Assembly (NCBI GenBank): GCA_911728435.2 | Contig: OU452206.1 | Coordinates: 18,736,821-18,800,820, forward strand | Reading direction: 5' to 3' | Origin: Apoderus coryli | Taxonomy: Eukaryota; Arthropoda; Insecta; Coleoptera; Attelabidae | Length of the DNA stretch: 64,000 nt | In this document: one piece after another, positions 46,815 through 58,239 of the stretch | Layout of the letters: each line of letters begins with the position of its first letter | Numbering within the stretch: the first letter of the stretch is position 1 | Position numbers and translations under genes: made by a program | Notes under the pieces: generated by a model | Database searches by the model: none | The model's input: only the letters and a program-made list of their open reading frames with translations | What the model was told of the DNA's origin: nothing

Positions 46815-48235
46815 GTTTAGAGTAACTTAAAAGATTCATCTCGGCCCAAAAATGGAATTAAATTATTAACATTTTCGTGCGATTATTTTTTACAACTTTC
46901 AACGTGGATTAACTCAGCAACAGTGCATGGATGAACTTAATTCAATTTTTAGCGGTGAAGCTTCATCAAGGACCAGTGTTTATCGATGGTATGGTGAATT
47001 CAATCGTGGTCGTAGTTCACTCCAAGATGAATTTCCTGAAGGTCGTCCAAAATCGATTGTTGTTCCGAAAACCTTTGATGCTGTGCGCGAACTGATATTG
47101 CAAGATCGTCATGTGACCTATCAAGAGATTGAGACAACTTTAGTCATGAGTGGGACCAACATACATTTAATATTGCATAAACATTTGACTGTCAAAAAAA
47201 ATGGTTCGCGTTAGATCCCACACAATTTGTAAATCGCTCAAAAAAAGGCTCGTGTCGATTGGTCGAAAGAAATGCTCCAAAAATACGATCGCGGTGCTTC
47301 GAAACACGTCTATAACATCGTGACAGGTGATGAATCGTGGATTTATGCGTATGAGCCCGAAAGTAAACAGCAGTCGACTGTATGGTGTTTCAAGATGAGC
47401 CAAATCCAACAAAAGTTGTTCACGCACGAAGCAATTGCAAGCAAATGGTCGGAAAATCTGGACATGTCGCAACCGTACCACTAGAACAACGCAGAACAGT
47501 CAATTCTGAGTGGTACACAACCATTTGTTTGCCATTTGTCTTCCAAGAAATCAGGAAAACCAACCGCCGAAGACGGATCACTCTTCACCACGACAATGCG
47601 AGCTCTCACATCGGCTCAAACAACTGCATTTTTGAGCACCCAAAACATCGATTTGATGAGTCATCCGTCGTATAGTCCTGACTTAGCACCGAATGACTTC
47701 TGAGCTAATAGAACAAAATTCGAAATCTGAAATATTAAAAAAAGACGAAAAAAAGTGTCAAGAAGATAAAACTAAACCAGGATCAACAGAGCTTGCTCAG
47801 CGAAAACCAGAGAGCCTTCTTAAAAGCGCAGACATCGATGCAATGACTAAATCTGACGTAAGAGAAACTCCACCACAGCCTGAAACACGCAGTTGTACAG
47901 AATAAATTGTCCACAAAACATACTTCCAAAAAGTTGCTCCAAAAAACATCTGAGGTGATTTCGGAAAATAAATCCAAAGCAGTATTGACTAATTTTAATG
48001 AAATTCAAGGACCGATAGATAATAATAGAATTTATCCTGAGTCCGCAGAAATAAGTCAAGAAGCACTTGAAAAACTGGAAGTTGTAGCAACGGACAAGGT
48101 CAACGTTTTTCGACACCTGAAGAAGCGGTTGCTGCATTCAGAATGCATGTTGTGGATATACCTCAATCAGCGTGGCAAATGTGCTTCGACAATTGGTTCA
48201 AACGCATGCAAAAGTGTATAGATCTTCATGGGGAA
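46815..48235 (+). pseudogene. Mariner (SETMAR-type) transposase, interrupted
   Basis: The frame is near-parallel to the copy at 36735: MDELNSIFSGEASSRTSVYR at 46927, VTYQEIETTL, a stop in the second helix (46927-47214 frame ends), SKEMLQKYDRGASKHVYNIV, and the first catalytic motif TGDESWIYAYEPE. A one-base loss in TVW follows, then VATVPLEQRRTVNSEWYTT and the second catalytic region LHHDNASSH. The third catalytic block SPDLAPNDF lies at about 47675. Coding similarity then breaks off and resumes near 48106 with a segment ending in the mariner C-terminal FDNWFKRMQKCIDLHGEY. All three Asp residues are recognisable, but frameshifts and the inserted block inactivate it. Confidence 0.88.
47700..48105 (+). 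other. Foreign coding-like block inside the mariner transposase
   Basis: About 405 bases sit exactly between mariner LAPNDF and the C-terminal EEAVAAF-type helix. They encode two long hydrophilic frames joined by a one-base shift near 47900. The first includes LIEQNSKSEILKKDEKKCQE and SLLKSADIDAMTKSDVRETP. The second includes HTSKKLLQKTSEVISENKSK and NRIYPESAEISQEALEKLEV. The composition is rich in K, E, S and T, like a disordered region of a host protein. I do not recognise the source. Details are in the findings. Confidence 0.55.
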
Positions 48236-48674
48236 TATTTGTTTTTGTTCTCTACTCCCGAAATATAAAATGCAACCCTCGTATTTACCCCAAAATTCTC
48301 CTCTTTTCTCAACTTCTCAGCTTCTCTATTGCCCGGGTAGTGAGTATGGCTTTTATAAAGCGGCAAATCTTGTATTAGTAATGTACATACATATGTGTGG
48401 TTTTTCGTAGGTACATGCAACGCAAACTAGCTCTCAAATCGTATTTAGGTTCTACGTGTAAAGTATGGTAATTTTTACCTACAAAATTCATACACCAAAG
48501 TGGTTTTTTTGTAGGTTTTCCTACTCGTAACATCATGTGCTACATTTGCTGTGATAATAGAATTTTACATTTGAATTTGAAAGTAAGTTGATTCTTTCTA
48601 TGACTTAAGTATGTTCGTGACTCGTTCTCATACATTTCACTGTTTTAACATCAAATCAATCAACGTTTTTCGCT

Positions 48675-48905
48675 CTCATCAGCTCATCCATTTACAAGGT
48701 GCGCAATCTGTCGACGGGAGTGTCAAGACCAACACCGGGTTTCTCATTAACTTACATGATCCTCGATATCGACCAAGCTTCGTCCTAGTATTGGAACTGC
48801 GGGAGGAACACAGTCCCAGTCTACACACTGGTATCAGGCTGCCAGGGGCAAACGATTGTGTGCACGGCATGCTAGGGGATTTCCTGAGGGAAAATGGGTA
48901 AAGAT
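48675..48905. other. GC-rich block in the beat intron, origin unknown
   Basis: Its base composition stands out from the AT-rich intron. Both strands are open for long stretches (for example + frame 48611-48901). No clear splice sites border it, and I do not recognise the protein in any frame. A remnant of a repeat is likelier than an exon. Confidence 0.35.
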
Positions 48906-48983
48906 GATGAAGTGATCTAGTGATACTTGTTGTAATTGATTGAATTGACATGGAATGACCTTTAATCAATTTTGTCATTTCAG

Positions 48984-49186
48984 GTAGTCGACCCACCGAA
49001 AATCGATCCATACATATCCGGTTTGAAATCCCGTTACCGCTTAGAAGACATTTTAAAAGCGAATTGTACATCTGAACAATCAAATCCTGCTACAAATGTC
49101 ACATGGTACGTTAATGGTTTTCCGATTCATGGACCACATGTGCATAAACATACTATTCCATCGTATTTGGATCACAATTATACTAC
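48984..49186 (+). CDS. beat-family protein, exon with start of second Ig domain
   Basis: It follows TCATTTCAG and ends at TAC before GTAAGT. Phase 0 in and phase 2 out are compatible with the neighbouring exons. It encodes VVDPPKIDPYISGLKSRYRL, the second-domain cysteine within LKANCTSEQSNPATNVTWYV, and NGFPIHGPHVHKH up to LDHNYTT. NCT, NVT and NYT are potential N-glycosylation sites. The P-P-x-I-x-G-x-x-x-Y-x-x-x-D-x-L-x-x-N-C and TWYVNG motifs are the usual beat second-domain entry. Confidence 0.93.
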
Positions 49187-49189
49187 GTA

Positions 49190-49685
49190 AGTTGAATTAA
49201 GCAATTATGAAATAGGAAGAAACATTCTTTCCAATTTCATCTCCTGATCCCTTATAATTCATCTTAGTTACCCTGCATATGCTTCAGGGGTGTCAGACTC
49301 ACTCATTTTGAAGCTACCTACCTGTTCATCTTTAAAATTTTTACCACTGCCTCTACTGTATTGAATCCCTATCTAAATCCAAACTGCCCCTCGTCTAGAA
49401 TGTTTCTTGTTTCAAACTCATTTGTCTTGGAGTCTCTATTTCTTCGGTACCCAGCTGAAATTCACGAATGAGAATTTACCATTTTTACATGAAGAATTGT
49501 GTGGGAAAAACAGTTTCTGATTCGATGCTGCGCTTTTTTCTTTCGAAGAACAGAACTAAAAACTAGTCATCATCCGACAATCAAGAACGAAGTTATTTAT
49601 TATTAGTCCAACCCTAAAAGCAGACAACCCCGTATCAAAAAGTCGTTTCACAACTGAAATCACGATAACCTTTGTTTTAAACATG
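49190..49685. other. beat intron sequence before the LINE
   Basis: Part of the 1.4-kb intron 49187-50605. Nothing recognisable. Confidence 0.5.
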
Positions 49686-49689
49686 GCAA

Positions 49690-50578
49690 TCACCAACTAT
49701 CTTCTTCTTAGGACGCCGTCTCCCTACGAAGGTTGGCGATCCAAATGGCTATTGTTGTGCGGGAAACCGCAGCTCTGAAAATTTCTATGGACGTCTGTCC
49801 GAACCATCTACGTAAGTCCCTCAGCCATGAATTTTGTCTACGGCCGACTGACCGTTTTCCTTCGATCTTTCCCTCTATTATCAGGCGGAGAATCTCATAT
49901 CGTTCGCCTCTCATGATATGTCCTAGGTACTGCAGCTTTCTCTCCTTGATTATCGTGAGGAGTTCTTTGTGTTTACTCATTTGCTGCATAACCTCTATGT
50001 TTGTCTTATGTGCCGTCCAAGAAACTCGCAGCATTCCTGTAGGCGTACATTTCGAACGCATCGATTCTCTTTTCTGTGGTTGCATCAATGGTCCAGCTCT
50101 CACATCCATATAGAAGGACAGAGAAGATGTAGCAGCGAAGTAATCTAATCCGGAAATCCAGGCTGAGGTCTCGGTTTGCCAGAAGTGTCCTCATGTTATT
50201 CAGAATTTTCCGTGCTTGCGCAATTCTTGATCTAATTTCGGTCTTTGAGTCGCATTGCTGGCTGACGAGTACCCCCAAGTATTTTATAGATGACACTTGT
50301 GTAATGTGCTCTCCGTTGATCATTAGAGTAACGGGTCTTGGTGATTTTGAGAATACCATCAGTTTGGTCTTGGATGTATTCATATAAAGCCCAAAGTCCT
50401 CACTATACTCCACAATAAGGTTCATAAGGGATTGAAGTTCTGTTATACTGCTGGCTATTACGACGGTATCATCTGCGTATCGAAGGTTACTTATATTGAT
50501 TCCATTGATCTTTATGCCTGCAGTTGAATTTTCGAGAGCTTCGATGAATATTGCCTCAGAGTAGAGATTAAACTATAA
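49690..50578 (-). pseudogene. RTE-like LINE fragment in a beat intron, antisense
   Basis: Minus strand: FNLYSEAIFIEALENSTAGI, then ISNLRYADDTVVIASSITEL (an intact catalytic YADD), GLYMNTSKTKLMVFSKSPRP, VSSIKYLGVLVSQQCDSKTE and RCYIFSVLLYGCESWTID. A frameshift lies near 50030. The C-terminus includes KLQYLGHIMRGERYEILRLI and SVGRRQNSWLRDLRRWFGQT. It is about 20 bases short of the next beat exon's branch-point region and fills most of this intron. It is the same broad family as the copies at 14.3 and 20.1 kb. Confidence 0.85.
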
Positions 50579-50605
50579 ACTCAAATAATTTTGTTTGTAT
50601 TTAAG

Positions 50606-50856
50606 GACCTATTCGACTATTCGATTACGAATCAACCGTGATCAGTTCAAAGACGATCGTTTGAAGCTTCGATGTTCCGCAAGTATGTTTGATGTGTACC
50701 ACAAAAGCACTGAAGTCAGCGTGGAGTTGTGGGAGAAGAAACGGCAACGTACTAAAGTCTACGCTTACGATAACGAACCGACTACAGAAAGACAGTTGGT
50801 AATGCACAGAGAGCATGTCATTGTGCCTGAAGACTCAACGGATATTATGACGAAAC
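50606..50856 (+). CDS. beat-family protein, exon with end of second Ig domain
   Basis: It follows TGTATTTAAG and ends at GAAAC before GTAAGT. The split Thr codon joins the previous exon's AC with G. It encodes TYSTIRLRINRDQFKDDRLK, the closing cysteine in LKLRCSASMFDVYHKSTEV, and VELWEKKRQRTKVYAYDN. A hydrophilic stalk rich in E, R and T follows (PTTERQLVMHREHVIVPED). TYSTLxLxF and LxLRCxAxxxxxY are standard for the second domain of the family. The stalk before the anchor is variable among beats. Confidence 0.93.
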
Positions 50857-50859
50857 GTA

Positions 50860-52385
50860 AGTCTTAATAATTAACAATTTTCCAGGCATACCACAAGGAT
50901 CCATCTTTGGTCCTGTATTATTTTAGATGTTATAATTATTTTTTTATCATTTTCTTTTGATGCTGAAGACGTTGTTGACGATAACCATCAATGCGATCTG
51001 GATAAGTTACAAAGAGTTGATTACTGTCTACGATTAGAGCTCATTTGTTTTGTAAGGGGATAATCTGCTGCTATTAATGCAAGTCTACACAAAAAAACGA
51101 AGCCATATAGAACGATTAGCGAAATCCAAAGAACCCACGAGGCAACTTGATATGAGTTTCTATCGCCTCTTTCTCTGTGATCCTTAACCTGAGCTTCGCA
51201 AGGGCCTGATTTAATTGTAGCAACTACTATTTGACGGGGAATTGACTAGTTTGAGGATCTGCAAAGACTCCTGCAACAGCCAATGGTTTATACCTTTATA
51301 TTTCATGAAACATTTTTTAAATTAGCGTAATAAAAATGGAAAACCATGGAGGTATCAGTCAGAACAGTCCCTAATTGTTTTCATTCTTGAAAACTTTTGT
51401 CTTTCATAGTCCTTTGTTATATAGGCTCGAAACAATTAATAGCAAACAAAACTTTATCCCATATTACGATGTAATATGTAGCAACTTCATTCAAAAGCGC
51501 TCTTCACTACAATTTGACTACCAAAACAACAGACTTGAATAATTACTTACACTCTTCCTAGAATTATTGTTAGTTTACCCTTTTGGAAATTATTCCTTAA
51601 TGCGCGTATAAGTGACTTCACATTTAACTAGTTTTTAGAACTATACGTACTATTGTTTCAGAAGTTTAGGAAGTTTGCTAACTTACAAGGACCTTTCAGT
51701 AAGTTTCGAAATTTCTATATCGTTGCGAATCTGATTCATGTATAGCTACTATTTTAGAGAGCCTGGACATCTCTGGTCAAACACATCCCACATCACCTCA
51801 AAGTTAAGTAACAAGAGGGACTGGGAAAGGAACTTACACACCAGCAACCTTAACGAAAACCAATAAAGGGACAGGAGCAGAAGTATTCGTGCCAGGCCAC
51901 CTAATACTCAGAATCAATGGGAAGTTCACCTGAAGGCTTAGGGAAACCCACCTAAAAAAGAAGTTCAGAATTAAGGAGGAAACAAAGAGAGTAATACTCT
52001 GGCAAAATCTTCCTGGACTGAAGAAATTAATTGTAAACTTCAACCATGAAAGATCCAAAATCCGTTTTCCAATTTCCGTGATTCATTTTTAGGGTTCCCC
52101 CTTAATGTCATCATGACATTATTAGGAAGCCTTTGTCGACGATTATTGTAATACACTTTTTGTTCTATTTTTGCCAGTACAACATGCTGGAGGAATTACG
52201 CAGATTAAGTTTGGGCCAGTGGGCAAGACATCCGTGTAGAAAATATAAAAATAATCTTAGCCCGTATGGCTTCAGGAGTTTCGGGTCCTTCCAAAAACTC
52301 TAACATAGGAACTAGAACTAATTTGATGTTAGCTCGAAGAAATAACAGTTACGAAAATTTGTGAGCAACGAATACTAATAATTGC
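50860..52385. other. beat intron, no recognisable insert
   Basis: First part of the intron 50857-53251 (2.4 kb). Small open frames on both strands have no recognised similarity. Confidence 0.45.
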
Positions 52386-52389
52386 ACCC

Positions 52390-53080
52390 GCAGACAAAGC
52401 TATCAGTGAGCCAATTACTCAAATGCAACCGTGGAAGTGAGGTATAGGCAGATTGAAGAATTTACTTTGCGCGAGTTCTGCCCCATAAATAGCTGATCTA
52501 CGTTCATAATTTCGCGACAAAATATCCGTGCGACTTCTGTGATGTACAAGCTTACCACTAGCTCATCCATAACCTGCTGTCTGGCCCAGGGTTATGAGAG
52601 GAACAGAGGGATATTTCGAACGATTTCCTTTGCTCCTACCTGTTGACAGTTTTGACCAAATGATATTTTGTAAGAGAACTGTGTTACCCGTCATACAACA
52701 TCTGTTATTACTAGATAACTTCTTCATGACGCCATCCAGTCGATATTTGACGTATTGGGATAGTACGGGTAGACGAAACAGAAGTTCAGTCATCAAATCG
52801 AAAGATTGCATCTGAGCCACGGGCAAAAAATGCACGGAAAAACTCCATTAATGTTAATTGAAAGAAGAGGTGGGATTATCGAAGTTACTAACCTTCGCCA
52901 AGTGAGCGGATTACTCAAAGGGGGCCGCGGAGTGAGGAATAGGCGGAGGCAGATCAGAGAATGTATGAGCGATGGCCACTGTACATGAGGTCTGCGGCCT
53001 ACGTTCAAAATTTCGCGCCAAAACCTGCTGTCTGTCCCAGGAACTTTAGGGTTATGTGAAGAACAGAGGGACCCAAATTA
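52390..53080. repeat. Diverged direct duplication in the beat intron
   Basis: Segment 52395-52640 and segment 52905-53075 share ordered blocks: GATTACTCAAA, GTGAGGAATAGGC-type, CTACGTTCA-AATTTCGCG, CCTGCTGTCTG-CCCAG, GGGTTATG and GAACAGAGGGA. Identity is moderate with indels, so it is an old duplication or two copies of an unknown repeat. Confidence 0.6.
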
Positions 53081-53251
53081 AACGGAGATCGGATATTTAG
53101 ACCTCGCATGTAAATTCTCTTTGCTGTCACTAAACCTTAAAATATATAATTTGAACTATAAAATGGTTTAACTTAATCCAATATTAACCATAACAAATCA
53201 ATTGAATATCTGTACGTTTACCAACTAAACTGCTGTTTTTTTTTGTTTCAG

Positions 53252-53367
53252 TGTCCTTCCAATATCCACCTAATGGCGTTACAGTGCACTCGCTCAATAA
53301 CCATCTCTATTTAGCTCTATTAATTATTATAACACGAATAGTAAGTTGTGCATGTTTGTCGAGTTGA
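53252..53367 (+). CDS. beat-family protein, last coding exon with hydrophobic C-terminus
   Basis: It follows TTTTTTTGTTTCAG and completes the phase-1 codon from the previous exon. It encodes SFQYPPNGVTVHSLNNHLYL, then ALLIIITRIVSCACLSS and a stop at 53365-53367. The short polar segment followed by a hydrophobic end with no cytoplasmic tail suits a GPI-attachment signal, as in several beat proteins. A failed anchor and secretion are the alternative. Polyadenylation signals AATAAA occur at 53498 and 53802. Confidence 0.88.
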
Positions 53368-53820
53368 TTGGAATCTATTTGTGTTAATTTGTTCATTAGG
53401 CGCTAACTAATTAAATCAATTTTACCTTTTACTTAATAACTATGATGGATATCAATGTGATAATTAACAGAAGAATATACTATTATATTATATTATAAAT
53501 AAACAAATAAGATTGTATAATATTCTTTAAATAATAAACCAAATAGTAGCTTTATTGTAAAGCTTTAAAAGGTATAAAGCTATAACCTTTAAGATGATTT
53601 CATATTTTTTTCAAGTGTTAAGGTGAGACTCCACTAACCTGGGCTCTACACCGCCGGCACAAGCGTGGGTCACACTGCCTGCCGATCACCACTGATGAGT
53701 CGTGGATCGACGAAACGGCCGTCTGGTGAAAGCATAGTAGTGTGAAACAAATTTCCAACATAACTTAAAGTCTTGTTGCTTTATGTAACAAGCAATTCTT
53801 AAATAAAGCCTCCCTGCTAT
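53368..53820 (+). promoter_or_regulatory. beat 3' flank with two possible polyadenylation signals
   Basis: AATAAA at 53498-53503 and 53802-53807. If the second is used, the 3' UTR would contain the hammerhead motif at 53686-53729. If the first is used, the motif lies just downstream of the gene. The stretch 53630-53950 is GC-richer than its surroundings and looks like a separate repeat insertion. Confidence 0.4.
53686..53729 (+). ncRNA. Canonical type I hammerhead ribozyme motif
   Basis: All parts are present in order without gaps. Stem I TCACCA (53686-53691), core CTGATGA (53692-53698), stem II GTCG (53699-53702) with loop TGGAT and CGAC (53708-53711), core GAAA (53712-53715). Then a minimal palindromic stem III CGGCCG (53716-53721), cleavage triplet GTC (ending 53723), and stem I partner TGGTGA (53724-53729, six pairs). 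Predicted cleavage lies after C53723. A stem III without a proper loop is typical of hammerheads of Penelope-like elements and retrozymes, which often work as dimers. Same strand as the beat gene. Confidence 0.85.
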
Positions 53821-53829
53821 GAGATTCGG

Positions 53830-55405
53830 GCGCATCTAGTGTTGGCAATAGGATGTAATGGAGTTGTTGCTTCTTGTCCGGCCATCGTTGTGAACTGTGT
53901 TTCACCCGGCATATTGCCTGTTCACGCTAGGTGTCGCCAAATACATCTCTCTCTTAAGTTGTTTATATTATGGAATCATAGAATTGTCTTGTAATTGGGT
54001 GTAACCTGTTAGACAATAAATAAATTATTAAATTTAAGAAAAATTAAACAGCTCTGTATTTAGTTATAGGGAACCCTTAGTCTATCTTTTTTTGTCATAC
54101 TCATAATATTATTTCGGTTCTTTCTCCAAAAACTGTACAGGAAGGCAGTTCAGTACATTTTAGGCACTATTTGAACATCAATGGGCAGTGCATGAAACAA
54201 CTATAATGTAATCTTAAGGGTTTTGACGTCGTGAACTTGATTATTAATTTCATATTCCCGCTAAAACCAGGTTCCCCGCTAAAAATATTTCAGCAGACGC
54301 CCATGACTGCGTAATATGTTTTTGCTCTAACTTTAGAGTATTTTTTAATATTAAACCTAGATGAGATTATCTTATTGGTTGTAGAGTCATAGGTAATTGA
54401 ATAAATTAATGTTTCTTGCTGTACGAATAAGCATTTTTATAATAAAAATTCAACCCTGGCTTGTATTAAATTAAAAAGTTGTGCTCGCAATTTGGACATC
54501 CTGTACATTAAGGGAAATGCATGAATGTGTTTCGTTAATAATGCAAAACAAATAATGTATGTATCTATATATATTTAAATAAATAATTTGATATAGTTGT
54601 TGATAAATTAAATATAATTCAATGTAAATTCATGTAAATTACAAAAACTGAAAAAAAAAATACCTCAATGTGCCAAATTAAATATCCATAAATATGCTAC
54701 ACAAAATCATACATATTGTTTAGACAAAATATATTATGTACAATAAAATAAAAATAAAGATAAATCTTATTTGATTGAAGTAAAGAAATAATAATAATAA
54801 TAATTGTGTTGTCATTTTTCGTTTAATTTGTTTAATAGCCACAATTCCTGGATGCTACGCCACTGAGTGGTTTTAGATAATCCACTATCCTTCCTTCTAA
54901 TAATTGTACTTTGAATTCATTTGCTCTATTATCCCCCTTTCAAACTAATTTGAATATCTTTCGGATATGTTTAATGGTTAAAGTTTGTATGCGGTTTGAG
55001 GATCATGATATAAGTTGGGGTTACTAAATTGAAATTGTCCCAAAGATCTTAGGCCGTCTGTTACACTAATTTATCGTTTTAAACCATATTTTTGGATTAT
55101 AAATAATTCGAAATCATTAAAAATAAATTACCAAAATTTTGCCCTATTGATTTCTCAAATTGTATAGTTAAATTTCTACCTATCAGACCCTGTAACTCTA
55201 AACAACAACTGTAATTATTACTAGCTTATTTCCCGTCCGTTTTTATTTATAGAATAGTATGTTCCTCTTATGTCTAAAGTACCTACTCGTATATGAATAA
55301 AACTAATTATGAAACAGACTGCACTTTCCTACGTACCTATATCAGCTAACCACAGTTAAAGTAGCTGTTAAGCTCGTTCCGAAAGTCATTAACTACCTAC
55401 ACTAC
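53830..55405. other. Intergenic, no gene recognised
   Basis: 53830-53960 is GC-richer, includes CACCCGGCATATTGCC, and probably continues the repeat holding the hammerhead. The rest is AT-rich. One CGCCACTGAGTGG motif near 54868 looks like an isolated hAT-type terminus. Confidence 0.4.
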
Positions 55406-55415
55406 ATAATATACG

Positions 55416-58234
55416 CAGTGGCGGCTCTTCAGGTGTAGTAGATGAAGTGCCACTTCACCAAAAATAAATAATAAACACATAAACATACCTACTAATATTT
55501 TTTAATTTATAGTCTTTATTTTTAAGGACACAAAATGTATTTTAAGATTTATGAATAAGAACAGTTTTCTGCCATTAACAAAGAATGCTAGCGCATTAAT
55601 CGAAAATACCACTGGCCGACAGGTTCTCCAGCCTCCAAATTCGAGTGTATTGCAAGCGAAGGACGGGCGGAAAAAGAGCCTGAGTCGCGCGCCGGCCTGC
55701 TTAGGTGTACGTTATATCAGAGAACAACGGAATGATGTGTGCTGCGAAGAATTGCAGGAATAAATATTATAACTGCAATTTATCATTCTTTAGTTTCCCG
55801 ATGGATAGTAAAAGGTAAGATATTTGTGTAGTATTTGAATTAGATGCATATAAAATTAGATTAAAATAATATCACATAGGTACCTACATTAAATCAAATT
55901 ACCAATTGTTATTTTGAAAAACAAATATTTCTAAACAAACTGTTTAAAAGATTGAGCTTACTTGCCTAAAAAAATCACACAAATTTTTTAAAAAACCTGA
56001 ATAACTTCGCTTAATTTCGCAGCACAATGGCCCTTATCTTTTATAACTTGGTTCAGTCTATTTGCCCATAAAAGTCCAATACATCTTAAGCATTCTAAAA
56101 AGAGAGCTTAAAAATCTTACTAGATGAGTGCAAAACTTTTATTAAATTCTGACAGTGTTTATTAAATTTGAATTACATATTTTAACTATTATAGATATTA
56201 GCAGGTAGTAAATTCACGTCTCAGGTTTTATTACCCATTTATTGGGGGTGATTTTAGCATGTTTTGTAGGTATATAATGGGAAATTCCCAACATGTGTGC
56301 TTGCGTTGTTTTTCTGAAGGCCATAAACAGGTAAAATATAATACATTCTCAATTATACTTAAGGAATTGAAAATCGGTAGACCTATTGTATAAATTAGAA
56401 CAATTTTATTTTACTCTATCTAAAATTAATACATTTATATTTGCCCGTAATCAATTACACTTTTTTTTTTCTTTAGAGCTGAACTATGGTTAATTGCTAG
56501 TTCAATATTATTAATAATTTTATTAATTTAAGCAAAAATGTAAAGTTTGAACATCCATGTTCTAATTTCCCAAAAAAATATGTTACGAAATTATATTTTA
56601 GGTTAAGGTTATTTTATACATTAAAATTAATCAATAGAAATTTTAAAAATATAAATAAAATGATTATATGGAAACATGAATAAAAGTAAAGAACTATTTG
56701 TTTGTTTTTATAATTAATAAAGATGTAATTCTATTATAAAATAATTCTATTACTTCCCTGTCCTTTACCTATCCTGTAATTTCAATAAAACGTAAATACG
56801 GATCTGTCGAGTATATTAAAAAATGGCTACCACCTGCCTCGCACAGGACAATAGAAAGTGGTGGGAGTTCATATTCTCTGTTGTTCTCTGGTTATATATA
56901 GTTCGGTAGCGATGACGACTCGCGGCAGCTTTTTATCAGGTGAAGTGCATTGTATGTGTGCGTGGATCTCCTACACTTCGGATTTATATTAGAACAATTA
57001 GTTGTTTAAGTAGTTTTTTTGTTTATTATTATAGTTATTTGGATAGTTTTCGTTTGTGTATTATTCTGTCAAGAAAAACAAGAGCTTTTTAAAGATAAAT
57101 TTTCTTTAAACACAAATGTTTTACATCAGTATTCTTACTCGAAAAATTGCATGAATTTTAATCCTTAATTTAAATACAACTCTATTTTCATTTTATTGTA
57201 GATGTTAATGGCGATCAATTTACGAGTTTTTGATGAATACATTTTCAAAACAACAAACCAATTTCGAAAAATTCATTTATTTAAAAAAACATAGGACTTT
57301 GGTATTTTTAAACTTAAACTTTTTTCTAAACATCACAGCATAGAACTTTGGAAATTAACTTTCCTAACAAAATAACATAATCATTTATTATACTAGTAAT
57401 TAATTTTGTTTAAAAATGGACTCAGTATTGCTGATCCATTTCAGGAATCCACTTGTACATCGATTTTAGGGCATCTACTTTTCTTTGAGGCAGTGCAACA
57501 ATCCTCTCAGAAATAACATGAGCTCTTCTGAGTTTTCGTTGATGCAAGTTAACGACTTTGAACGAGTTAGATTCATTATTCGGTTTGAAAGATTGTATAT
57601 TTCAGCTCAAAAAAGCTTCTGGAGAACTGCAAACATACTACTTTTGAAAATGGCACAGTGTTAACGTTTAACTAACTTGGATAATATTAGAAATCAATGA
57701 AATCCTCTTTCTTCTTCTGAATTATTGTGTAAGGTTTCTGTCGATTTACTTTTAATAAAAAGCGGAGATGTGAGACCGGGGAATGTTATTTTGCTCAATG
57801 AGTGACATGGACCCGAAAATTTAATCGTTATTATTTGTAAGTTCTAGTGCATTTGAACTAGATATATTAGAGCATAACTCAAAAGACTATTTCTATTTTG
57901 TGGGCCACAACTATCGCTCTATAAAATTATTTCTGTAAATTCTGGATGGTCTGCCAGTACTCTGTGCATAAACTACCTACTTATTTCATCAGAATAAAGA
58001 AATTAACACAAATTTTAAATATTATAACACCCTTGATTTTCTCAAGATAAGTAAGGTTCTATCTTGCCTACAAGATTCATTCCAAACTAATATTACAGTA
58101 TTTTTTACATAGAACTTTGTACCATCAAAAAACAGAAAACGTAAAAAATGTTACATAGAACTTTGAAAAGCTAAAACGTCGATTTAGCCGTTTTTTTGCT
58201 CCCTGCACTACACCTATTTTTCAACCCGCCACTG
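55416..58234. mobile_element. Decayed hAT-like element
   Basis: The left end CAGTGGCGG at 55416 and the right end CCGCCACTG ending at 58234 are inverted copies. AGGTGTAGT is a second matching block just inside both ends. The flanking 8-mers AATATACG and CATATACC agree at six positions, suggesting a worn target duplication. Inside are a GC-richer open frame at 55551-55763 and a minus-strand frame near 57427-57570 (FKVVNLHQRKLRRAHVISER). I cannot match either to a hAT transposase. CAGTGGCG ends suit the hAT superfamily. Confidence 0.5.
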
Positions 58235-58239
58235 CATAT

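Larger units (their letters stand above)
45982..48281 (+). mobile_element. Second mariner element, with nested insertions, in the beat intron
   Basis: The left end CGAGAGTTGCC begins at 45982 after TA. The right end GCAACCCTCG ends at 48281 before TA. Ends and coding region match the mariner at 36580. The 2.3-kb length exceeds a normal 1.3-kb mariner because of a LINE piece (about 46064-46786) between the left end and the start of the gene, and a coding-like block (about 47700-48105) inside the transposase. Confidence 0.85.

Noticed and set aside
48661..48680. CTGATGA followed by GAAA on the minus strand near 48660-48680
   Set aside because: Only four bases separate the two cores, so no stem II can form; not a hammerhead.
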